DNA from: Cristatella mucedo
Lineage: Eukaryota; Bryozoa; Phylactolaemata; Cristatellidae
Reading direction: 5' to 3'
Assembly (NCBI GenBank): GCA_009760855.2
Contig: WPIO01000028.1
Coordinates: 1,986,001-2,050,000, forward strand
DNA length: 64,000 nucleotides
Shown here: positions 12,285-23,465 of the stretch, one piece after another
How positions within the stretch are numbered: the stretch's first letter is position 1
How the letters are laid out: every line of letters begins with the position of its first letter
The notes under the pieces: generated by a model
Told to the model about the DNA's origin: nothing
Seen by the model: the letters and a program-made list of their open reading frames with translations, nothing else
Database searches by the model: none
Translations under genes and position numbers: made by a program

Positions 12285-12611
12285 TTTGACCAACACGTCC
12301 ACTACTTTTCACATTGAATTTTGGTGACTGAGCACCCACAGAGTGGCCAGCATAATGTTGCTGTTGTGTGCATAGCTGGCGAAAAAATATTCGCATGTCA
12401 TATTCTTCAAACCTAATCCTGTTGATTTACCACCATGCTAGTGCAGCAAGTGGTAAAGCAGTTGCTAAACTGCTTGATGATGTTAAACCGTACAAAGAAC
12501 TGACTTCATGAAGTAGGAAAGCATGAGGAAGCAAATTGAATCAATAGAAGCCTCCTTTCAACTGCCTCCTTGCAGGTCTTGAAAAGCTGCTAACACTATT
12601 CGGCTGAACTG
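12285..12611 (+). promoter_or_regulatory. 5' flank of heptad gene copy D
   Basis: Collinear with 58,156-58,472: a caacacgtccactacttttc-like start, catgctagtgcagcaagtgg, aagtaggaaagcatgaggaa, then an acceptor-like ctgcctccttgcag ending at 12,575. In both copies a (CT)n tract precedes the flank. Confidence 0.6.
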
Positions 12612-13221
12612 ATGGACGAAAAGGCGAAGATGGCTCAATACAAGCAGAAGCTTGCAGATGCAAACGAGAAGCGGATTAAATACATGACACAGTTTACTGG
12701 AGAAAATTTGAATTCAGATAAAGATATGCTGACGCTGCGTGAAAAACAGGAAACTAGATACAGAATATGCCGATTCTGGCTGAAGAGGAGCTGACGCTAA
12801 CTGCAGAAAGGCTAATGCAGGCTGATGGACATCAGAAGCTAGCTACGAACAGCAAACGTTTGCTGAAGATAGGCTGGATTCGCCTGAAAAAAAGCTGAAG
12901 CTAACTAAAATAATCAGACGCTAAACAAAGAAATGGTGATGATGGCGTCAAAACAGCAGAAACGAGTTGAACATATGATGAAGATTTTTTACTTTAGATT
13001 TAGAATATTGGAAGATAAATACAGAAACGCTAATGCTGGCTGAAAAAGAGCAGAAAACAAAAGCTCAACAAATGCTGAAGCTGGCTGAAAGAAAGCAGGA
13101 GCGTGTTTCAATAAAACAGTAGGAGATAAGTGAATAAATACTGATTGCGACTAATGTACGGTACCAACTTTCTAAAGAAATTCTGTAGCTGGCTGAGGAA
13201 CTGCAGCAGCTGTTTTATTGA
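12612..13221 (+). pseudogene. Heptad-repeat coiled-coil gene, copy D (frameshifted)
   Basis: Starts ATGGACGAAAAGGCGAAGATGG, with a second ATG in the same GATGGCTCAA context as copy J. The first frame (60 codons) keeps heptads (KMAQYKQKLADANEKRIKYM) and stops at 12,792-12,794. The repeat then continues in other frames (for example MPILAEEELTLTAERLMQAD, and KQKAQQMLKLAERKQ near 13,050). About 29 heptads are recognisable. Its closest relative in the window is copy J, judged by flanks and start. The conserved 3' tail and AATAAA (13,495) follow. Confidence 0.7.
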
Positions 13222-13619
13222 AAGCAGAGGCCAGATTGCGAAGTGGCTGACGTTAGCTAAAGGATACCAAATCAGCTCTGAAAATCAATGAAGCTGCCTT
13301 TAACACCTTAAAAGCCTGCCCCACAGCGGATGGATCTTTCTGTGCAGCTGCAGAAGCTAAAAAACTGGAACCACAGCAGTCTGCCGACGAGTAGATTGTG
13401 AAATCATTTTCAGCAACGAAGCAACCTCTCCTTGCCGCTTACTTCAGGAGGTCGTAGACGAGTTCACCTGTCAAGGTCTCTATCCGACGAAACTAATAAA
13501 ATTTGTTGCGTCCCATTTTCAACTTTTGTTTTGCGAAGGTAGATAAGGCGCCTACCAAACTGTAATGCGAGGCAGCAAACCCAGTATTTATTACGACTTT
13601 GAAATGACGCTTACTTGAT
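13222..13619 (+). other. 3' tail of heptad gene D
   Basis: Conserved tail: gccgacgagtagattgtgaa, ttcaggaggtcgtagacgag, GGTCTC then AATAAA. The downstream flank resembles that of copy A. Confidence 0.6.
13495..13500 (+). terminator. Poly(A) signal AATAAA, copy D
   Basis: Same spacing from GGTCTC as in the other tails. Confidence 0.65.
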
Positions 13620-14820
13620 GATGCAGAGGTTTCGTTGAGCGGAAAATACTAAGCTTTTTGGAAAAATACCGTTGGTTGTAGGAATATCACCTAGTTCTCC
13701 AATGACGGTAGTGCATGCAGTACATGCAGTGCTAGGAGAAGGGACGCTAAGTTGCCTTGACTTTGAGAAAGCGACCGGAAGTGCGTAAATAAATACTAAA
13801 TAAATACTAGCAGATTGAACAGCCTCATTTTGTATAGCAACAGAAGAGCCTTGACGGCTATCGCCACCGCTTGCAGTGTCGATGGAGAATCGCCCACTAC
13901 AGGATTCGAACCCACGACCTCGGAGAAGAGGTCGCAAAAAGCAACCGCCTTACCTAGTGAGCCATTACGGCGTATCCACCGTCAACTTTCGTAGTGGAGT
14001 TCACAGCTGCCTCACTATGCCTTCCCAGCCGGTTAATCTCTCAGCATCGTATTTCTCGAGATCTCTAAAGAAATGAAAAGGCTGCGAGCTGCAATAAGTA
14101 TGCGATTGGCTATGGTGACCAAGACACTGAAGTAAACAAAAACGTAGACGGTAGATTGATCGCTTTGACTTCTATTTTCGGACTACGTTTGCCGTACTTT
14201 CGCACGGAAATAGTCACTAACTAATTGCTAGCCTGCACGGATCAGTCGTTAGATTGCCTACCGGGTGTGCGTAAAATAATGTGTTTCCTAACAGCCCGTC
14301 AATTTTCACAGCATTAAAGTACTGAAATGCGCCTTTAAGTGATGCTAAAGATGCGACTGCAGTTAATTACGGTGCCGACGGATTAGTCAGACTGCGACTA
14401 TTATGGCTGGATTATGAGTGCACCTGAAGCTATACCTCCGAGCTGTGGCAGGCTGTCATCTTAATCTGCTAAGTATCATGTGAAGTTTGACAGAGACATA
14501 TATGAAAGACTTAAAACACTTTCACCTAATGATTACCCATTATTGCACGCCTTAAAGCCTCTTTCTACAGATGCGAGTACGCAGGGAATGCATTTTCGCC
14601 TTCACGGAGTTCGACCTTACTATACGTTCAATAATATTTTTCCCGTTAATTTGCATTATGCTTTTTTATGTAATGCAATTCCATAGATGATACTGTAGTA
14701 AACCACAATGCCGAAGACTAAGTCGGGCAGGGACTATACCGGCAGGGTTACAAATGCGATTGCAGCCATGCCAATGCCCCTTGGCAGGCCGTCATTTCAA
14801 GCTGCTCCATAATAGGTTAA
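13620..14820 (+). repeat. Array module S, copy 1
   Basis: Block shared with 56,110-57,300 and 59,440-60,900: gagcggaaaatactaagctt, a gaaagcgaccggaagtgcgt segment, cgctttgacttctattttcg (14,161; equivalent to the start of P), then ttgcacgccttaaagcctct (14,544). A SINE is inserted at 13,788-13,969. The 68-codon frame at 14,480-14,686 resembles one at 56,804-57,025 only because the DNA is homologous. Confidence 0.7.
13788..13969 (-). mobile_element. tRNA-derived SINE, copy 1
   Basis: In reverse it carries a Pol III A-box-like tggctcactaggtaagg and a B box (complement of GGATTCGAACC at 13,902-13,912), followed by a shared body and an AAATA-rich tail. It is flanked by the 5-base repeat GCGTA (13,783-13,787 and 13,970-13,974). 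The sister modules at 56,235 and 59,638 lack it and show the empty site. Confidence 0.88.
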
Positions 14821-14846
14821 TTTGCAAATTGCTGGACCTGTGAATC

Positions 14847-15152
<306 letters not shown>

Positions 15153-15699
15153 AGTCTATCTCTATCTATTTTTGTCGTTCTGGCTTTTGCTCTCGGTATT
15201 CTCCTCTTACTTCTCCTCATTTGCTTCGCCTGCTCATGCTCTTTTCTTTCTTCTTTCTTTCTTTTGAAGCCTTTCTACCTAATGCAGATGACTTTTTATC
15301 GCAGAAAGACAGCAATCCAGATTACCAGTTAAGTTTGACTATCAAGCCATCCCAGCTTTAGTAAAGTGGAAATGCAGAGCTGTAGGCATGCTGCAATTGT
15401 TGACAACAGCCAATTAAATCAGGGACCTACGTAACTCAGTGTCGCAGCTAACATAAATTTATACGTGCTGGAAGTTTAAACCATGCTATTATATGCTACC
15501 AGGCTGCATAGAAAAATACTCAGTTATGATGCTGCGGCTATGTAGCGGCTTTTATGAATAAAACAGGTCTTTTGAAGTACTGGCAAACCTTGAACGAAAT
15601 ATTCGCATGGAAATTATTACGGCTTAAAAAGCTCACTATGAAAATACCGCCCGGTACGCTGTATTTATAATTTACCCAATATTTATTAAAAAATAACAA
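15153..15699 (+). repeat. Array module R, copy 2 (post-slot part)
   Basis: gtttgactatcaagccatcc (15,332) and gagctgtaggcatgctgcaa match 36,050-36,110 and 47,375-47,430. No gene seen. Confidence 0.6.
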
Positions 15700-15868
15700 T
15701 CTGAAGTACCTCTGAAATATGGAGCACCTCAGGGCTCCGTGCTACGTCCGGCTCTTTTCACGGTTATGCTCTCCCTCTTGCTGATGCGATTTCCAAGCAC
15801 AATCTAGGCTTTCACTTCTATGCGGATGATACTCAGTTGTACCTTTCTTTTGATCCCGAGAACGTCGT
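15700..15868 (+). mobile_element. LINE A RT fragment with intact YADD
   Basis: A 169-base piece from motif B ([13 protein letters not shown]-like) to the catalytic box, which is intact as Y-A-D-D (15,819-15,830), then [10 protein letters not shown]. Both ends are cut. It abuts another LINE piece at 15,869. Confidence 0.8.
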
Positions 15869-17097
15869 GGGGTAGTAGTCTGCATATTAGTTACGACTGT
15901 GAGTACCTGCTATCGCCGGGTTATTCCCATGGAAATGCTATCCCAAGTTTTTTCGGTGTTACTAAGATCCGTGAATCAAGCAACAGCAAAAGAAAAGCAC
16001 CAGAGAGCCAAAGTGAGGCCAGGACCTCGGGCTGAGACATTTCTCATTTCACTAAAGCTTCCAGCTGAGAATCCTCTCATTTCTTATTCCTAGCATTGTC
16101 TCGAACCACTTAGCACATTCTTCTTCGAGCCTACCGTGAATATCACAAACTTAGCTGTCATCAGGCCTGCTGCAGCACTGGCGGCCCAAATTAACGCCTA
16201 TCTTTGGAATCCATGCTCGGTATGCGATAAACCCGTATTATTAGGCAACCTTATTTCTGAACGACCTCTTGACCTTTTCACTTCGACTAAAACTGAGCTA
16301 AAATCGGTAAATTTTCCGACAAATGAAAAGGCAGCCGCGACTGACTTTTTCTTTTTTCAAAGCCGTAGATCAATCAAAACCGATGGTGGATTAACAATTA
16401 TCCCTAGCATGAGCCTCAATTCTATGCTATTTAGAGTACCTCGAAGCTTCTTTTCTTTTGAATCTATGGTCTTCAGCTCACACAAAAACAAGCTACCGAT
16501 GGTGGCAGTAGTCTATCGTCCACCAGGTAGAAATTTTCTTTTCCTCAAATTTCTCGGATCTCATTTCGATTCTGTCTGCGAGAAATGAACTTTACTTATC
16601 GTAAGTGACTTTGGCATTCATTTCGGTAACATATGTGACGTCCTCAGCATTATACTTTTCACTATCACTGACTTATTGTCTCTTGTGGCTCAGCTTAGAA
16701 TTTCGTCTATTCAAGTTGAGAGTAACACACTCAATCAAATTTCCTCATGCATCTGCATTTATCAGCGCCAAATTCTGCTTATCTGACTACATGCAGGTCA
16801 CATTTAGTCTATAATGTGTGCCCTCCTTCTCCTCATCTAAAATCACCGTGGAATCGGGAAAGCTCAAGATCTTTTATACGATGCTGTCCATCTGCTTCAC
16901 CTCTGCGGCTCAATTCCATTCTGAACTGTCATTATTGGTTGATTGCCACAACACGACACTACCTGACATTATCGACGAGCTTGCAACCATAACTCAGCAC
17001 ACTGTGTGCCCTCGCCCAGAAGGCCTACAGTTTGCCCTGGAAATTAAACTACATATGTCTAGTATTCGGACAATTGTACGTATCTATGTACATCACG
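15869..17097 (+). mobile_element. LINE A 5' half: leader and endonuclease domain
   Basis: The frame at 16,136-16,588 carries the apurinic-like endonuclease of a non-LTR element: TKTELKSVNFPTNEKAAA, then RRSIKTDGGLTIIPS and MVAVVYRPPG. The same motifs occur at 60,950-61,190. Decayed frames (16,605-17,150) continue to the EN-RT linker with HTVCPRPEGLQFALEIKL. The RT is absent, so the element is truncated at 17,097 by the LINE B piece. Sequence 15,869-16,100 has no counterpart elsewhere in the window and could be the 5' UTR. Confidence 0.8.
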
Positions 17098-17816
17098 TTA
17101 GTAACTCTACAAAACCACAAAGACTGTATGGGTTTAAGGCAAGAGAGTAGTGCATAGCACACTCACAACCTAATCGGCTTTCAGAATGCCTTCGGTGGCC
17201 GTCGGACTTCAAATCATCTAAGAAAGATAGAGTAGTAAGCATAGCAGCGACAGGGAGCAGCTGAGGTAGTGAGTAGCGTGGAAGTAGCAGCTCAAGACAG
17301 CTTGATAGGATTTGCCATAGTTGGAAGCAGGAGAGCAGCTGTAGCTGTAAAGAAATCAAAAAAGCAAGTTCCATGGTCCAGGACCTGCGGAAAAAGGTTC
17401 TGTCGCTATCGGTGTTAGGGCAGAGGCGTGGAGCAGCTATATTCTCGTTCACACAGGATCTTAGGGGACGAGAAACCTGAAACTGGTGCAACATTTCAGT
17501 AATGTATGCAAGATCTAAGCTGTGGTGGGCCTTGTGGGTCAGCGTAAGAACTTTGCCGTGTATCCATTGATCAACTTGAAGCCATTCTAGCCCTTTTAGT
17601 TGAGGAGACACCTAGTCGAACCTCTGGTTTTTTTAACCTTGTAGCCATATTCAAAGCCATCAGCAGGGGTCTACTTGCTTTTTTCGGAAGCTTCAGGCGA
17701 GAGGCAGTTACAATGGTGGCACAACAGCATCACCTATTTGAAGAGCAAAGCCTTTTAATCCAGTCACTAGCTTCGAATGTCCTATGAGCAGCAGTTCAGT
17801 TGTATCGTCGTTTAGC
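17098..17816 (-). mobile_element. LINE B 3' fragment, antisense
   Basis: A second L2/CR1-like family. On the minus strand a 172-codon frame (17,611-17,093) opens with MSPQLKGLEWLQVDQWIHGK and continues AHHSLDLAYITEMLHQFQVS, the C-terminal pattern of such LINEs but distinct from family A. Further upstream, LNDDTTELLLIGHSKLVTGL (near 17,800) is the RT thumb, with a frameshift between. It pairs with 19,105-19,600. Confidence 0.82.
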
Positions 17817-18260
17817 AAGAGAGAGATGAAATAAATGAGAGATAAAGGAAAACAGAAACAAAGATGGATAGTAAAAGAGAGAGATAAAGAGAGGAAGAGG
17901 GAGATTGAGCAGTAATTAGAGATAGACAGAAAGAGGAAGAGGAGAGGTTAAGGGGAGAGTCATCGATCGAAAAATGTTGAAGTTTAGGCTTTCGATATTC
18001 AAAATGACTTTTGGCTTTTCTAATCATAAAATCAATCTTTATCTAGTCTATTAAGGGGTTTCAGCAGTTGGTCAAGCTAAAGAGCTCTCGTAATTTATAA
18101 AACTCATAAAGCAAGTTGAAATGCAAGCCGCCATGGCTCCTATGCCTCATGCAAACGTAGCCTTGAAAAGTGAAAGCTTTACTTTACTTTTCCTGTAAAT
18201 TTAGTTATGCCAAAAGGTCAGTGTATTTGGAAGCATGCACACTGCGTAAATGCGATCAAT
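17817..18260 (-). repeat. Inverted array unit: R/Q boundary and GA-rich slot
   Basis: Read in reverse it gives gcggcttgcatttcaac, ttgattttatgattagaaaa and cctaaacttcaacatttttc, then a CT-rich slot (17,820-17,950). That is the Q-to-R order of the + units, so this unit is inverted. Confidence 0.55.
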
Positions 18261-18810
18261 AAAAGTTAGGCACTTGCGTGATGCCAAATGCGAATGATGA
18301 CTGGATTCTTACATTTCAACAAAAAGTTTCAATCAGAGAGAAATCTAACATTGCTAATATAACATACCTTTTCGTAAATGAGCAGTGGAAAAACAGTGTA
18401 AAGCTGGTTGACTGTACGACTATTAACGATATAAGTAAAACACACTACTAGAAAGGAAAGCTATGTTGCAGAAACTCAGCGAATGCTTTATTTTCATTAA
18501 TACAGCGACATCAAAGCGTTTTCTAATTTTCTTGTATAGAGATTCTGCTACGGTAGAAAGAACTTAGCGATCCCCCGTAGCTACGGTTATCTAATCAGCA
18601 AGGACAGCAGTTAGCGATCTCGGTCACGTTCCAAAGCAATGTTATGTCATTCGTAATTTTTGCGACCCTAAGCTGTTATATTTGTATGATTATTTTTTCA
18701 AGCAATGCTGTCAAGCACGTATTGTTTTCATTTCGGTCGATACGAAAGACACGTCAGTCGATTTTACAGAGCAGCACATCAATCGTCTTTTCTTTATAGA
18801 ATGATATTGT

Positions 18811-18864
<54 letters not shown>

Positions 18865-19104
18865 TGCCTTAATTTGTAAAGCTTAATTTAAAAGACTGCT
18901 TTGACAGCTAGCCGTCACATCAATCCAAACTCAAGATTAGGAGCTGTCTTCCTCAGGGGCTTGTAAACAATTTAGTTAGCTCCTCAGTTCTGGATTGGCA
19001 TTATTATTGTAATTCATCTTTGGCTGGGCTACAAAAAAGGAACAAGGCCACTGCAGCTGGCTATGAATATGGCTGAGAGGGTAGTCTTCAAATCCCGGAG
19101 GTTT
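18261..19104. other. Spacer with (GA)n
   Basis: No gene recognised. It holds a (GA)n tract at 18,812-18,861 and a segment (18,480-18,570) that resembles 20,070-20,180 (both near agattctgct and gaaagaact), so it is itself locally duplicated. Confidence 0.45.
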
Positions 19105-19600
19105 TAACACGTGTCTCCTTTGCTAAAAGAGCTAGGATGGGTGCCGTTTGAGCAACGGATACAGAGCAAAGTTCTTTGGCTGATCCATAAGGTCCACCAC
19201 GGCTTGGCTCCTTCGTACCTAGCTGAACTGCTGTACCAGTTTCAGCCTCTTTGCTCCCTCAGGTCCTGTGTGGACAATTAATCAGTTTTTCCATTCCTCA
19301 GCTTAAAGACCGTTGGCTACAGAAGCTTTAGCTCTGAAGTTCATAGATTGTGGAACTTGCTTCCACAATTCTTAGGCAACGACAATTACTTTCCTGCTGC
19401 TGACTATGGCTCATCCTTTTCAGCTGTCCTAAGCTGCCATGTCCATGCAACTTACTACCAAAACTGCTCTCCTGACTATGGTATGCTTCCCACTTTCTCT
19501 TTGTTGAGTCAGACGAAGTCTGTTGGCTACCGAATGCCTGCCGATAGCCGCTTAGGCTGTGAGTGAGCTATACAAAACTCATGTGTAACACCTATACTAT
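19105..19600 (+). mobile_element. LINE B 3' fragment
   Basis: Encodes PLLKELGWVPFEQRIQSKVL, HKVHHGLAPSYLAELLYQFQ, a stop after SCVDN, then GYRSFSSEVHRLWNLLPQFL. The end reads tagccgcttaggctgtgagt, like the antisense copy at 17,160-17,190. The 3' end has aataaagaatatataataaa. It is 5'-truncated. Confidence 0.82.
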
Positions 19601-20183
19601 CTGAATAAAGAATATATAATAAAAATACTATCTGAAAAGACCTTGAATAGGGTTTTATTTAATTTCTTTTACTCGTTTCGTAAACTTAATGACGACGGAA
19701 AAGGTGAATTAAGGAACACATGCTCTGCTCTTAGCCAAACCTATGCAAACTCTATAAGGTAGGTGCTGGCAAGAATCAATTTTAAATGTAGTTTGTAAGT
19801 TCCGTTAGTGAAAATTGTTGCTGATTTAAATGGCGGCTGATCAATAGCAACAGAGGCCGCAAATTTAAATGAGAGCGGGAAATACTTTCGCGTAGATAAA
19901 AAGTAAATTTGATTTGGAAAATACGGACAGTGGAATTAGGGATGTGTCAAATGTCGGCATCAGTGATTACTGGACAAATTAGCATGAATTTCATCTAGTG
20001 TATCCCTGTCTATCAACGACAACAGCAAAAAAAACCAGTTAAAAAGAAAAGCAATTTGTGTGGCATTACAAATACTCAATGCATGATTAATTTAAAAAAA
20101 AATTAGCGACACAAAATGGTTTCAAATTTTTCCTTCGCATAGATTCTGCTCTATGGGAAAGAACTGCAGAATCACGCCTCGGT
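19601..20183. repeat. Array-related spacer
   Basis: gggatgtgtcaaatgtcggc (19,938) matches gggatatgtcaaatattgac at 60,793, so this is part of module S in plus direction. No coding frame recognised. Confidence 0.5.
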
Positions 20184-20544
20184 ATGGCCAGCTTCTTCGC
20201 TTTCTTAGCCGACCTTATTCGTATGGCAGACCTCTCTTTACTTCTCTGCAGCTACCATCGGCCGTTCGCTAGTCAGCTTCAAATATTTTTCGGCCACCTT
20301 CTGCTCTTCTTTAGGCAGTGCCAGCATTTCTTTAGCCAGCCTGTGCTTTTCTGTTGCCAGCTTCACTTTATCTGCAGCTAGCTATAACAATTCCACAGCG
20401 GGATTCACAATGTGTTCACCTAAATTCTGCTTTACTGCAGCTAGCTTCACCATTTCTTCGACCGCGTTCAGCTTATGACCAGCTGTCATCGGTACTTTGC
20501 CAGGATTCAAGTGCTGTCTTTTTAGTCAGCTAATTAGCTGCCAT
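20184..20544 (-). pseudogene. Heptad-repeat coiled-coil gene, copy K (minus strand, broken)
   Basis: Reverse reading starts AAAGCT ATG GCAGCT in the family's start context, but meets TAG at codon 5. Further along the frame shows heptads such as EEMVKLAAVKQNLGE and VKLATEKHRLAKEMLALPKE, with two more stops. It is the only copy on the minus strand, and it is consistent with the inverted unit at 17.8-20.5 kb. No poly(A) tail block was seen next to it. Confidence 0.65.
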
Positions 20545-20815
20545 AGCTTTACAGTCCTAAAGAGAATGCAAGTGAAAGAGGACCTATTATTTTTAAAACA
20601 ATGCTTCTTCACTGTCTTTAATAGTTTCTAAAACAGAAAGCTAGCCTTCCTTTTCACGCCCATCAAGCTGCATGAAAAGGCCAAGTGCAGATCTCTTACC
20701 TGGTGAACTCTGCGACAGTTCCCTAGACTGGATGACATTTTTCAATTACCGACTGGTGCAGCGAATAAGTTGTGAGCGTTCTTGCAGTGTCAGCTCAAGA
20801 AAAGTAAGCAGTCCT
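20545..20815. other. Unassigned sequence
   Basis: I see no gene, repeat landmark or transposon motif with confidence; it probably includes the flank of copy K. Confidence 0.35.
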
Positions 20816-21451
20816 TACTGGTGAATGCCTATAATAAAGTGACCTAAAAGTGAGCGACAAAACCTTGAAGTCAATCCGTTGCTTGACCGGTAGCCAGTGC
20901 AGGTCGGCGAGAAGTGGAGTAATGTGGCAACTGCGACGCTCACGACAGACAGGCCTCTCTGCAGAGTTTTGAGTCAGTTGCAATCACCTGATCGCACATG
21001 CTAATGGGCCAGTAAGCAATGAGTTGCAGAAGTCGAGACGGGATGTCACGAATGCATGGACCAACTTGGACGTGGTATCCTTATCTAAAAAAGCCCAAAT
21101 TTTAGCAATGCTATGAAGCTGAAAATAGGCAAATTTGACTGTGGAGCTGATATGGTCGTCTAACGAGAGGTTGCTTCGGAATATGACACCTAGATTTCGA
21201 GCTGATTTGACAGGAGAGATACTGGCAGAGCCAATTTTGAGAGTCAGCCTTTCCAATCTCTGAATCACACTGGGTTTGTCCATAACTAGTAATTTAGTTT
21301 TATTATCGTTAAGTTTTATAAAATTTGCTGCCATCCATGTGGGGATGTCATCAATCATAAATAATAAATAAATGCATGCAGCAAGTGAGGAGAGAATTTG
21401 AGGTGCTCGAAGGCTGGGAGCAAATAAGTTAAAATATGGACAGCAATTCAA
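20816..21451 (-). mobile_element. LINE A internal fragment, antisense
   Basis: The minus frame 21,451-20,984 covers the post-YADD region (MAANFIKLNDNKTKLLVMDK, SVIQRLERLTLKIGSASISP, LDDHISSTVKFAYFQLHSIA, LVHAFVTSRLDFCNSLLTGP). The next frame, 20,983-20,795, continues SCHITPLLADLHWLPVKQRI. It lacks both the catalytic box and the 3' tail. It is one of the better-preserved stretches of family A protein. Confidence 0.85.
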
Positions 21452-21504
21452 TTGTCAGTGTGAGTTACGTATGATTTTTTCTTGCAAACTTGTAGTTATA
21501 TTGT

Positions 21505-21640
21505 ATGCCGATATGGTTTGATCAATTGGTTAAGGTGCTCTCCCTAACAAACGTCCGGCTGAGATCGTGGATGCAAACCCCGAGGCATACGTGAAGGGCC
21601 TGAATACGGATTAAATTATCTTGAGTGAATTACGAATGTA
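21505..21640 (+). mobile_element. Probable second tRNA-derived SINE
   Basis: An A-box-like tgatcaattggttaaggtgc at about 21,519 and a B-box-like gtggatgcaaaccccg at 21,568-21,583, at tRNA-like spacing. A cloverleaf is not intact, so it is not a tRNA gene. It differs from the other SINE family here. Ends are unclear. Confidence 0.5.
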
Positions 21641-21644
21641 TTAT

Positions 21645-22625
21645 ATTTATTTGATTTATGTAAGCAGATGACACGCCAAGCTATACCTGGGTTTAGATCC
21701 CTCACAGGCCTCCACCACGTCTAACTCTCAACTTCCTACCTGCATGTAATCTGATGTTTGACAAGTGGATAGCAGCGAACTTTTTTCAATTTGAATGAGG
21801 ATACAACCAACTTAACAATCACGAACAGACGTAATGTTACTCATAAACTGGAAAACGTAACCCTACATGAGTCCAGCCTGCATTTCCAAGGTACCAACTA
21901 CACCCAAACTAGATTTCTTTCCCTAAAATGGCTTATCACTAGAGGCTGGCATTAACTCCACAGTAAAGTCTGCCTACTTTTACAAGGGTGACAATGCAAA
22001 CTAGGCCTTCTTAGGTTATGGTACAAAATCCACAATAGTATATGCATTTTCCGGCTGGTTCTCTCGCTTTTTGTTCATGTGGTGACCAGGAAGGACCAGT
22101 CGGGAAAGCCAAACGTCAAAATCATTGCCTTTTTATACGTAACTCACCAGTTTCAGGGATTCCGGCTTATGCAAAAAGGAGATTGACAGTTATTCGCTAC
22201 TCTGCATTCTACCTTGCCAGTCATAAGCTTCTTTAAAAGAGGCCCCATCGAGCCTTATTCATATTCATATTCTAACCGATATTCAGTGGCTCCCCATCAG
22301 CAGTGTGCGACCTGAAGTTTTTGTCAGTGTTAGGTTCCTCCATTTTCACACTCCAGCCTACCCATCCGAATTAATTTCTGATCGTGCTAAGGAGCCCCTG
22401 CCCTTTTGATAGAAGTCATTCAGCTGTAACTGGAAATGGCTTCAAACTCTTTGGAGTCATAGCAGTGTATTCTAATGCTCAATGTATTCCAAGCGCCTGA
22501 AATCCATTTCAGAATTACATCAAAATATCACCCGACGTGGCGGCATTAAAAGAAAAGTTAGAATGCACTTGTTTCTCACAGCATTTCCAGAGTTTGTATG
22601 AATTGTTTCCTTACTGTACTTAAAT
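21645..22625 (+). mobile_element. LINE C, highly decayed
   Basis: A third L2/CR1-like family. Recognisable pieces in shifting frames: gtaagcagatgacacgccaa (Y/KADDT-like box, 21,661), a TVKSAYFYKG-like segment (21,965), ILTDIQWLPISSVRPEVF (near 22,275), PAYPSELISDRAKEPLPF (22,356), then ISPDVAALKEKLRMHLFLTA (22,527). The order matches a LINE from RT to C-terminus. Many stops and frameshifts mark it as the oldest insertion in the window. Confidence 0.7.
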
Positions 22626-23465
22626 ATGCTCACACAGTTATGACTAAGTGAGTGATATACTTACTTAACAGCTTACGCCAAGCTCTTAGAAGGTGAAATA
22701 GTTCCCAACAGGTGCAGTTGTTGAGCTCTGTATCGTCAACTCAGCTTAAAAATAGTAGTTCTGGCCGGAAAATATCCGTTATTATAGGAGTCGAATGAAT
22801 TATTAATTGGATATAACCTTACAGCAGTTGCAACAGGACTTCTCTGGCACAGCTTGGAAGCCCTTTAGGCTGCACGAAATTGGAACGGCTTGAGGTGAAA
22901 AGACGATGTAAAGTCTCGAACTGGGATTGTTTATTGAGCTACAGACAAACCTGGAGCTCAAATACCCCTGGGATTAAATAGTGGCCAATAAGGTAAATCC
23001 AGAGGAACCATAAACAGTTGTACATGCAGTAGGTGAAAGGCAGGCCGCCCGAACCTTCATTAATCGTGTGCTTGCTCGAGATAAAACTCACACTTGCACA
23101 CAAAGCTAGATTCAATAAGCTTGCCTCAGAATTCCCAGTTTTGAATAAGCACAAGACGTTGTAATTTCTAGGAACTTTTTCAGAGGGTGCTACAATTGCT
23201 TTAGTATCAGTATACTCATATAGGATATTGGTCTCACCAGCCAATTGGTATGTTTAATGAGAATAAGAACCCAACTAAGAAGTACACCTTCCAGAAAGAA
23301 GATAAGGCAATAAAGCCGTCAGTTGCTGTGTATGGGCATGCGGCTGTTTTTTCGGTCGGATGAGCAGTTGCAAACAACGAATCTAGAATTCGGTGTGGCT
23401 TTTTATGCAATACCTACAGATTAGAATGCTAGCATTTAGCCTCTGAATGAAGCAGCTTTTTCTAG
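22626..23465. other. Low-repeat island, left part
   Basis: None of the array landmarks appear. A 101-codon minus-strand frame (23,244-22,939) has ordinary composition but no motif I recognise. Sequence near 22,930-22,945 reads ctcaataaacaatcccagtt on the minus strand, which could be a poly(A) signal or part of an LTR. The region may be an intron or 5' flank of the LRR relic. Confidence 0.35.

Noticed and set aside
13890-13969. A tRNA gene on the minus strand
   Set aside because: A and B boxes are present but stems do not close, and the same body and tail occur at 28.0 and 60.3 kb, so it is a SINE.
22939-23244. 101-codon minus-strand frame in the low-repeat island
   Set aside because: Composition is ordinary, but there is no motif, no homologous copy in the window and no clear start context. 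Kept only as a note.
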